Part shown: positions 5,988 to 10,331 of the stretch, piece by piece
Numbering within the stretch: position 1 is the stretch's first letter
Layout: each line of letters starts with the position of its first letter
Origin: Phycisphaerae bacterium
GTDB taxonomy: Bacteria > Planctomycetota > Phycisphaerae > UBA1845 > UTPLA1
Direction: 5' to 3'
DNA length: 14,202 nucleotides
Assembly (NCBI GenBank): GCA_016935885.1
Contig: JAFGQA010000262.1
Span: 1 to 14,202, forward strand
Notes under the pieces: model-generated
Databases searched by the model: none
The model's input: the letters and a program-made list of their open reading frames with translations, nothing else
Told to the model about the DNA's origin: nothing
Translations under genes and position numbers: made by a program

Positions 5988-6046
5988 GGACGCTTCGCCT
6001 GTCGGCTCGCGTCCGGGCAATGTAGCGCGGCTTCGCCCGCGCCACA
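5982..6046 (+). mobile_element. Gene-less 65-nt hairpin cassette, copy B
   Basis: Same as copy A (4389-4453) except for one G-to-A change at 6024, which puts a single mismatch in hairpin 2. It opens at the TT of attC site 9 and ends in CACA before the TTGGCTGA that opens the toroid-protein cassette. That start is matched by TCAGCCAAC at 7091, which again isolates the 65-nt unit as separate. Confidence 0.82.
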
Positions 6047-6061
6047 TTGGCTGAGGCAGAG

Positions 6062-7081
6062 ATGAAGACACGTGCAATTATTGAGAGGCTGTTGCGTTCC
6101 GCGGAACCGGCGGTGCGATACAAGATACGTGTCGGAGTCATGGGCGAAGACAAGAACTCGGCCGCGATCAGGTCGTTGCGACAGGCCGTTCGGAAGTCAG
6201 CCCGCGTCCGACAACTACTGTCAAATCAGCGGGATGATGGGCGGATTGAACCAACCCATCATGTGTATCAGAAGTGGACGGGTGCGCACTGGGTGTTGGC
6301 GACGCTCGCGGATACCGGATATCCGAGCGCGGACGCATCGCTTCGTCCGGCGGTAGATCAGGTCCTGAGTTGCTGGCTTCACCCGGTGGCGGTCGCCGAG
6401 ACGGTACTGACTGAACCTCCCCCACGCCACAAGGACACTGGCGTGCCGGTTATTCGCGGACGTGCGCGACGCTGCGCATCCCAGCAGGGCAATGCGCTGT
6501 TTGCGTCCGTGGCGCTTGGGTTGTCGGACGACAGAGTCCACCAACTGGCCAGTCTTCTCATGCGTTGGCAATGGCCGGATGGGGGCTGGAACTGTGATCG
6601 AAGACCGGAAGCGGAACATTCGTCCTTCTGGGAGTCTCTCATTCCCCTGCGTGGATTATCTGCCTACGCCGATGTCACAGGAGATGAACGCGCAGGGGGA
6701 GCCGCACGGCGTGCGGCTGAGGTGTTCCTCAGCCGCCGACTGTATCGGCGAGCAACTGACGGCGAAACCATGAACCCACAATTCACGCGCCTTCACTACC
6801 CCTGTTACTGGAGGTACGACGTCTTGTTTGGGCTGAAGGTCATGGCCGAAGCAGGCTTCATTCGCGATCACCGTTGCACTGATGCGCTCGATCTCCTGGA
6901 GTCCAAGCTCTTGCCGGACGGTGGCTGGGCCGCCGAGGAGCGATTCTACCGGACGTCTGCCAACGCAAAGAGCGGAGTGGACCTCGTCGCATGGGGGCAG
7001 GTCAGCCGGAAACGACCAAACGAATGGATTACCGCCGATGCCCTTACCGTTCTGAAAGCTGCCGGGAGGTTGGAGGCATAG
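6062..7081 (+). CDS. Alpha/alpha-toroid protein related to prenyltransferase/squalene-cyclase repeats
   Basis: 339 residues without a signal peptide. QW-like repeats identify the (alpha/alpha)6 barrel: QRDDGRIEPTHHVYQKWTGAHWVLATLADTGYP (about 57-89), QWPDGGWNCDRR (about 178-189), and LLPDGGWAAEERFYR (about 284-298), with LHYPCYWRYDVLFGLKVMAEAG between the last two. The protein is about half the length of a true squalene-hopene cyclase and lacks a recognisable DXDD catalytic motif, so it is more likely a non-cyclising relative; many such proteins are uncharacterised. The ATG at 6062 is preferred over TTG at 6047 because GAGG (6053-6056) sits five bases upstream. It is the only gene in its cassette and large for a cassette gene. 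Confidence 0.75.
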   Translation: MKTRAIIERLLRSAEPAVRYKIRVGVMGEDKNSAAIRSLRQAVRKSARVRQLLSNQRDDGRIEPTHHVYQKWTGAHWVLATLADTGYPSADASLRPAVDQVLSCWLHPVAVAETVLTEPPPRHKDTGVPVIRGRARRCASQQGNALFASVALGLSDDRVHQLASLLMRWQWPDGGWNCDRRPEAEHSSFWESLIPLRGLSAYADVTGDERAGGAARRAAEVFLSRRLYRRATDGETMNPQFTRLHYPCYWRYDVLFGLKVMAEAGFIRDHRCTDALDLLESKLLPDGGWAAEERFYRTSANAKSGVDLVAWGQVSRKRPNEWITADALTVLKAAGRLEA

Positions 7082-7090
7082 CCAGAGGAA

Positions 7091-7152
7091 TCAGCCAACA
7101 AGCCGTTGCTCGCGACGGCTTACAGCCGCGCGAGAACGGTGATGATCCGAGG
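7091..7152 (+). other. attC site 10, with GAT in place of GTT at the crossover
   Basis: R'' TCAGCCAAC (7091-7099) complements (A)TTGGCTGA at 6046-6054. CCGTT(G)CTCGCG pairs with CGCGAGAACGG, with one unpaired G. R' reads GATCCGAGG (7144-7152). Confidence 0.85.
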
Positions 7153-7306
7153 ACGCGCTTCGCGCGTCCTCGGATTGTGGTGCTCACTTCGTTCGCAACT
7201 TCGCTCTTCGGCGCGAAGCGCGCCTCAGATCAAAGTTGCTTCACCGAAGTGGCTGGATGTTCGCAGGCTTCGCCTGCTACCATCCAGCCATTCGGTGAGC
7301 GCCACA
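7145..7306 (+). mobile_element. Gene-less 162-nt hairpin cassette (type D)
   Basis: No plausible gene. Hairpin 1: ATCCGAGGACGCG (7145-7157) pairs with CGCGTCCTCGGAT (7163-7175), 13 bp with a 5-nt loop. Next comes a large attC: ATTGTGGTGCTCAC (7174-7187) pairs with GTGAGCGCCACATT (7295-7308) with one mismatch. Inside it are nested stems: GCAACTT/AAGTTGC, CACCGAA/TTCGGTG, GGCTGGATG/CATCCAGCC and GCAGG/CCTGC. It ends in CCACA before TTGGAATC. The overall plan (one hairpin, then attC, ending in A|TT) and the GTGG..GC/GC..CCACATT arms match the 65-nt cassettes. Confidence 0.75.
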
Positions 7307-7319
7307 TTGGAATCATAGG

Positions 7320-8096
7320 ATGAGGATAATCACAATGTTCATCTGCATCATTGGCGCACTTGCCCTAGCAACGTGGGCATTTGCCGAAACAATGGTGACC
7401 AATGCGTATTTCGTTCAGTCTTCCATCCTTGACTTCATCTCTGACGACAGCTCACGCGAATCAGTCGACAGACAATTGCAGGACCTATTTTCCAAAATGG
7501 GCATCCCCTTCCCAGAAGGCAGCTCTATCACCCACGACCGAGCGCTCGAATCGCTCGTCATGGTCAACACAGTGGACAACCAAGAACACCTCGATGCGGT
7601 CTTGGGTCAGTCGGGTCGGGTTCTGGAGCAGGTGGAGGTGGTTCTGACCGTCTTCAGAGCAAGCCAAGAGACAACCGAACTCGTCCGCAAAGGCACACTT
7701 CTGACCCCCCAGCTTCTCGCGTCGCTGGGCTCTAACGATCTTGTCGTGGTGGCTACCATCTCGGGCGTCGCCCTTGCTGGAGTTGAAGCCAAGGCGGCAT
7801 CCCCTGGCTCATCGATCACTTTCACGGGGTTCCTCGCTCCGGACGGCACGAATTGCGACGTGTTGCTACAATGGGCGCACTGTCCAGCCGAGAAACCTGA
7901 GCACAGCATCAACACTTCCGTTTATCTTTCCAACCATCAGACGATTGTTCTTCTGTCGCAAGCAGATGAGGACAAGGTTGAGTTCTGCACGTTGACCCTC
8001 AATCTCCTGTCGCCGAGAACTGTTTCACATAGACGATTCCAACCAGGCGCTTCAGGCGACGGGGTACCCGGAGGGCACCCCGCGCCTGACCGCTGA
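7320..8096 (+). CDS. Exported protein with possible secretin-like region
   Basis: 258 residues from the ATG at 7320. ATG 7335 (MFICIIGALALATWAFA) is a good alternative, since AGGATGAGG would then be its ribosome binding site. A signal peptide is clear, with cleavage near AFA|ET. The segment LESLVMVNTVDNQEHLDAVLGQSGRVLEQVEVVLTVFRAS resembles the 'N-domain to beta-domain' junction of secretins, and the later strands (VVVATISGV, SSITFTGFLAPDG, DVLLQWAHC, QTIVLLSQADEDK) could be a short beta region. It is far too short for a full secretin, so this is only a suggestion. The last 20 or so residues are translated from attC site 11, and the TGA stop lies within that site. Confidence 0.65.
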   Translation: MRIITMFICIIGALALATWAFAETMVTNAYFVQSSILDFISDDSSRESVDRQLQDLFSKMGIPFPEGSSITHDRALESLVMVNTVDNQEHLDAVLGQSGRVLEQVEVVLTVFRASQETTELVRKGTLLTPQLLASLGSNDLVVVATISGVALAGVEAKAASPGSSITFTGFLAPDGTNCDVLLQWAHCPAEKPEHSINTSVYLSNHQTIVLLSQADEDKVEFCTLTLNLLSPRTVSHRRFQPGASGDGVPGGHPAPDR

Positions 8097-8106
8097 TCGT
8101 TCGGAA
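8035..8106 (+). other. attC site 11
   Basis: R'' GATTCCAAC (8035-8043) is the complement of (A)TTGGAATC at 7306-7314. CAGGCG pairs with CGCCTG beyond an unpaired T, with an inner stem GGGGT..ACCCC. R' GTTCGGAA is at 8099-8106. Confidence 0.92.
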
Positions 8107-8113
8107 TGAGGAA

Positions 8114-8533
8114 ATGAATAAACGACTCACAAGAGCAATCCTCCTGATTAGAATTCTCGCAGGACTGTACATCATCCCCGCGGGGTACTTCCTGTGGTGG
8201 TTTATCGACGCCCGCATTGACGGTTACAACGCGTATGGGTTTGACCTGCTGGGATTGTTTTTCAGCGCCACGATAGCTTCTTTTGCGCTCGTCACCGCAT
8301 GGTGCGCCAAGAGGTTAAAACACCGGCGGCCACACGCATGGTCGTTTGGCATCTGCATACTCATCCTTCACAGCTTCTCACTTCTCCCTCTTCCGCTCAC
8401 TGTCCCTGCGCTACTTGCCCTGGCCCATCCCGAAACCCGGAGTGCATTAAGGAAACAATCTAATTCCGAACAATCTCCTGGAGCATATTCCAGTAAGGCC
8501 GCGGACGGCCTCCCTGGAAATGCTCAGGAGTAA
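8114..8533 (+). CDS. Small integral membrane protein, function unknown
   Basis: 139 residues with three membrane segments: ILLIRILAGLYIIPAGYFLWWFI (about 9-31), a central stretch LLGLFFSATIASFALVTAWCA (about 45-65), and SFGICILILHSFSLLPLPLTV (about 77-97). The polar tail from about residue 115 is encoded by attC site 12, including the TAA stop two bases before the GTT. No family is recognised. It is the last gene cassette that can be defined with certainty at the right end of the array. Confidence 0.72.
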   Translation: MNKRLTRAILLIRILAGLYIIPAGYFLWWFIDARIDGYNAYGFDLLGLFFSATIASFALVTAWCAKRLKHRRPHAWSFGICILILHSFSLLPLPLTVPALLALAHPETRSALRKQSNSEQSPGAYSSKAADGLPGNAQE

Positions 8534-8541
8534 CGTTGCCC
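8463..8541 (+). other. attC site 12
   Basis: R'' ATTCCGAAC (8463-8471) complements GTTCGGAAT at 8099. CTCCT(G)GAGCAT(A)TTCCAG pairs with CTGGAAATGCTCAGGAG, with unpaired bases in the 5' arm; GGCCG/CGGCC is the apical stem. R' GTTGCCC is at 8535-8541. Confidence 0.93.
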
Positions 8542-8582
8542 GGACGCTTCGCCTGTCGGCTCGCGTCCGGGCAATGTGGCGC
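8536..8582 (+). mobile_element. Truncated gene-less hairpin cassette, copy C
   Basis: Identical to copy A from GTT at 8535 to GGCGC at 8582, then unrelated. Hairpin 1 is intact; hairpin 2 and its ATT end are missing. The break falls directly in front of the mazEF promoter and marks the end of the regular array. Confidence 0.75.
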
Positions 8583-8598
8583 TGTGACGGCAGTCCTC

Positions 8599-8640
8599 TT
8601 GACATCCTGAGGGAGCCGCTGTATATACACTGTATAAACA
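8599..8640 (+). promoter_or_regulatory. mazEF promoter with overlapping operator repeats
   Basis: TTGACA (8599-8604), a 17-nt spacer and TATATA (8622-8627), a near-consensus sigma-70 promoter. The perfect palindrome TGTATATACA (8620-8629) covers the -10 box and is followed, one helical turn on, by the imperfect copy TGTATAAACA (8631-8640). Bound MazE or MazEF would block the promoter, as in known mazEF autoregulation. Confidence 0.75.
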
Positions 8641-8656
8641 GATTGGAGGAAGCGCT

Positions 8657-8899
8657 ATGATCACAACGGTGCAGAAATGGGGCAACAGCCTGGGGGTCCG
8701 CATTCCGAAGCCCTTGGCCGAAGACACACGACTTCACGCGGGGTCGCAGGTTGACGTGCGCGAGGAGGACGATCGGTTGATCATTGTCCCGGTCGAACAG
8801 CCGAGTTTCCGTTTGGATGATCTCCTCAAAGGCATCTCGAAGAAGAACCTTCACACGGAAGTCGACTTCGGCGTTCCTGAGGGCAAGGAGGCGTGGTGA
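8657..8899 (+). CDS. mazE: MazE antitoxin (AbrB/SpoVT fold)
   Basis: 80 residues. The N-terminal swapped-hairpin DNA-binding domain is clear: TTVQKWGNSLGVRIPKPLAEDTRLHAGSQVDVREEDDRLIIVPV, with the family core 'QKWGNSLgvRIPk'. The C-terminal tail (FRLDDLLKGISKKNLHTEVDFG) matches the toxin-wrapping tail of MazE. It neutralises MazF and represses its own promoter with it. GGAGGA (8645-8650) lies six bases upstream of the ATG. The gene overlaps mazF by one base (TGATG at 8897). Confidence 0.95.
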   Translation: MITTVQKWGNSLGVRIPKPLAEDTRLHAGSQVDVREEDDRLIIVPVEQPSFRLDDLLKGISKKNLHTEVDFGVPEGKEAW

Positions 8900-9231
8900 T
8901 GCCGACTTCCCACGCTCCCGACAGAGGCGACATTGTCTGGCTGCAGTTCAACCCGCAGAGTGGGCACGAGCAAGCCGGGCATCGTTCTGCGCTTGTGCTC
9001 TCTCCGAGAGAGTACAACCGCCGCGTCGGTCTAGCCCTCTGCTGCCCCATCACGAGCAGAAGCAAAGGATACCCTTTCGAGGTCCCTGTGAAAGCTGGAG
9101 AAATCGGCGGCGTTGTCCTGAGCGATCAGGTGAAAAGCCTGGACTGGCAGGCAAGAGACGCGCGCTTCGTTGCGCGCGCACCCGACCCGATCATCGAGGA
9201 AGTACGAGCCAAGCTCCACACACTGATCTAG
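8899..9231 (+). CDS. mazF: MazF endoribonuclease toxin
   Basis: 110 residues. The MazF signature is complete: GDIVWLQFNPQSGHEQAGHRSALVLSP (residues 10-36) and CPITSRSKGYPFEVPV (49-64), followed by GVVLSDQVKSLDWQARDARFV. The key positions Glu24, Arg29 and Thr52 align with the residues that position RNA in E. coli MazF; HRSALV replaces the usual HRPALV. It cuts single-stranded mRNA at short sequence motifs and halts growth unless bound by MazE. The ATG at 8899 is chosen because AAGGAGG (8885-8891) sits seven bases upstream; GTG codons at 8893 and 8896 are alternatives. Confidence 0.95.
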   Translation: MPTSHAPDRGDIVWLQFNPQSGHEQAGHRSALVLSPREYNRRVGLALCCPITSRSKGYPFEVPVKAGEIGGVVLSDQVKSLDWQARDARFVARAPDPIIEEVRAKLHTLI

Positions 9232-9241
9232 CAACACCGGC

Positions 9242-9258
9242 GCCAACCACGGGGTGCT
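9242..9258 (+). other. Possible half attC (5' arm only)
   Basis: GCCAACCACGG (9242-9252) matches the start of attC site 2 over 11 bases, followed by GGTGCTC, but no complementary 3' arm or GTT follows. It may be a remnant of the site that once closed a mazEF cassette. Confidence 0.35.
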
Positions 9259-9272
9259 CAACAAGAAAGGAC

Positions 9273-9308
9273 TTGCGGTGTATGCATGAATAGTGCATAT
9301 TAATGCAC
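9273..9308 (+). promoter_or_regulatory. vapBC promoter region with operator palindrome
   Basis: GTGCAT-ATTA-ATGCAC (9293-9308) is a perfect 6-bp inverted repeat ending one base before the ATG at 9309, a fitting VapB operator. TTGCGG (9273-9278) and CATATT (9296-9301), 17 nt apart, are a weak promoter whose start point would fall at about 9308. No Shine-Dalgarno sequence is seen. Confidence 0.5.
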
Positions 9309-9497
9309 ATGCGAACGACACTCAACATCAATGACCGGGTCCTTCACCGCGCGGCCGAGATCACGGGAGTGAAGGAGAAGACCTCCCTGGTTCACATGGG
9401 GTTGGAAGCCCTGATTGCCCTTGAGAGCGCCAAGCGCCTCGCGGATCTTGGGGGCACAGAGAAACAGCTCCGCCGGATACGCCGACGTCGAGTCTAG
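9309..9497 (+). CDS. vapB: VapB-type antitoxin (DUF2191/RHH)
   Basis: 62 residues from the ATG at 9309 (64 from the ATG at 9303). MRTTLNINDRVLHRAAEITGVKEKTSLVHMGLEALIALESAKRLADLGG is the well-known antitoxin pattern: the strand RTTLNI, helix A with AAEITG, the turn KEKTSLV, and helix B with GLEALIALESAKRLADLGG. The basic tail RRIRRRRV ends the protein. The start at 9309 is favoured because the family begins MRTTLNI and because 9303 lies inside the operator palindrome. It forms one operon with the PIN toxin nine bases downstream. Confidence 0.92.
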   Translation: MRTTLNINDRVLHRAAEITGVKEKTSLVHMGLEALIALESAKRLADLGGTEKQLRRIRRRRV

Positions 9498-9506
9498 GGA
9501 GAAACC

Positions 9507-9869
9507 ATGGTCCTGGTCGACACCTCGGTCTGGGTAGACCATTTCCGTCACCCGGAGGGACTGCTTCACGACCTCCTTGCATCCGGCCAAGTGGTTACAC
9601 ATCCCTTTGTCATCGGCGAACTGTCCTGCGGGAACCTCAAGAACCGGGATCAGATCCTGGGTCTTCTGCGAGCACTGCCGCAGGCTCAACTGGCCATGCA
9701 TGACGAAGTGCTGCACCTGGTCAACTCGAAGAAGCTGCACGGAAAAGGATTGGGCTGGGTTGACGCGCACATCCTGGCCTCTTCGCTGCTGAGCCACACC
9801 GGCCTCTGGACCAAGGACCGGCGCCTTGCAGCCGCGGCCAGAACTCTTCACATCGCGGACAAGAAATGA
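9507..9869 (+). CDS. vapC: VapC ribonuclease toxin (PIN domain)
   Basis: 120 residues making up a full-length VapC. The metal-binding acidic residues are in place: Asp5 (LVDTSVWVDHF), Glu38 (PFVIGELSCGN), Asp86 (KGLGWVDAHILAS) and Asp104 (LWTKDRRLAAAA). VapC toxins cut specific tRNA or rRNA sites using magnesium; the target cannot be read from sequence. GGGAGA (9497-9502) is the ribosome binding site, four bases before the ATG. VapB and VapC together form the second TA operon in tandem beyond the array, after mazEF. No attC can be defined behind it. Confidence 0.95.
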   Translation: MVLVDTSVWVDHFRHPEGLLHDLLASGQVVTHPFVIGELSCGNLKNRDQILGLLRALPQAQLAMHDEVLHLVNSKKLHGKGLGWVDAHILASSLLSHTGLWTKDRRLAAAARTLHIADKK

Positions 9870-10004
9870 GCCAACCCCTATTAAGCCCGGGGTGCGCAAG
9901 ACAGAAGACCCCTGCGTGAGGAACTGTTTTCATCCCCCTGTCGTCATCGATCAAGTCGTGCCGCTCAGTTTCGCGGGTCGGCCTTTGAGTGTCCGGCCAA
10001 ACCC

Positions 10005-10112
10005 CTATTCGGGCTCGATCCTCCCGATCTCATCGACGCGGGGGAACCGCTCGATCGTGTCGATCTCATACAGGATCGTTGGGTCCTCCTTTGGGTTGTG
10101 ATGCTTTCCGTG
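10005..10112 (-). pseudogene. Possible 3' remnant of a protein gene
   Basis: 35 open codons without a start, preceded by an in-frame TGA and ending in TAG. The translation runs ...NPKEDPTILYEIDTIERF, then PRVDEIGRIEPE. Amino-acid composition and the GC-rich third positions look like a real C-terminus. No family can be named, and chance cannot be excluded at this length. Confidence 0.3.
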
Positions 10113-10141
10113 TCAGGGGCAGCATCGGGTTCATGACTCAA

Positions 10142-10166
10142 GGGAGGACTCCACCTACGTCCTCCC
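10142..10166. other. Inverted repeat (8-bp stem)
   Basis: GGGAGGAC (10142-10149) and GTCCTCCC (10159-10166) with a 9-nt loop. There is no U-tract on either side, so this is not a clear intrinsic terminator. Confidence 0.4.
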
Positions 10167-10331
10167 GGGCCCAGTATACACCCCGCGGGCTTAGATGAGT
10201 TTCCAGCGAGTCCCCTGTACATCGCTGATTGCGCGGGCCGAGAACTTTGCACAGGTGCGCGATCTTCCCGCCGGTGGCGATAGGGCGCCGCTTTCGTTTT
10301 GCCGCGGCAGGCCAGGCCTACCCCCTCCCGA

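Larger units (their letters stand above)
22..8582 (+). mobile_element. Integron gene-cassette array (11 gene cassettes, 3 complete and 1 truncated gene-less cassettes)
   Basis: Consecutive + strand cassettes, each ending in an imperfect palindrome bounded by AAC near its 5' end and GTT at its 3' end. For almost every cassette the R'' box is the reverse complement of the bases opening that cassette, which is the defining logic of integron cassettes. Cassette bodies read as: 84-669, 670-1578, 1579-2083, 2084-2721, 2722-3706, 3707-4388, 4389-4453 (no gene), 4454-5225, 5226-5981, 5982-6046 (no gene), 6047-7144, 7145-7306 (no gene), 7307-8099, 8100-8535, and 8536-8582 (truncated, no gene). The attC sites differ in length and sequence, unlike many chromosomal integrons whose sites are uniform. 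No integrase, attI or Pc promoter is visible; they would lie to the left, or this is an integrase-less cluster. Confidence 0.93.
9870..10331. other. Intergenic stretch without an intact gene
   Basis: About 460 nt with no convincing complete gene on either strand. It holds a short coding-like remnant on the minus strand (10005-10112), two loosely similar copies of AACCCCTATT (about 9874 and 10000), and a GGGAGGAC/GTCCTCCC hairpin (10142-10166) with no T-run. The region separates the cassette and TA block from normal chromosomal genes and looks like a scar of past rearrangement. Confidence 0.6.

Noticed and set aside
10142..10166. Terminator for vapBC
   Set aside because: The hairpin is about 270 nt past vapC and has no U-tract on either strand.
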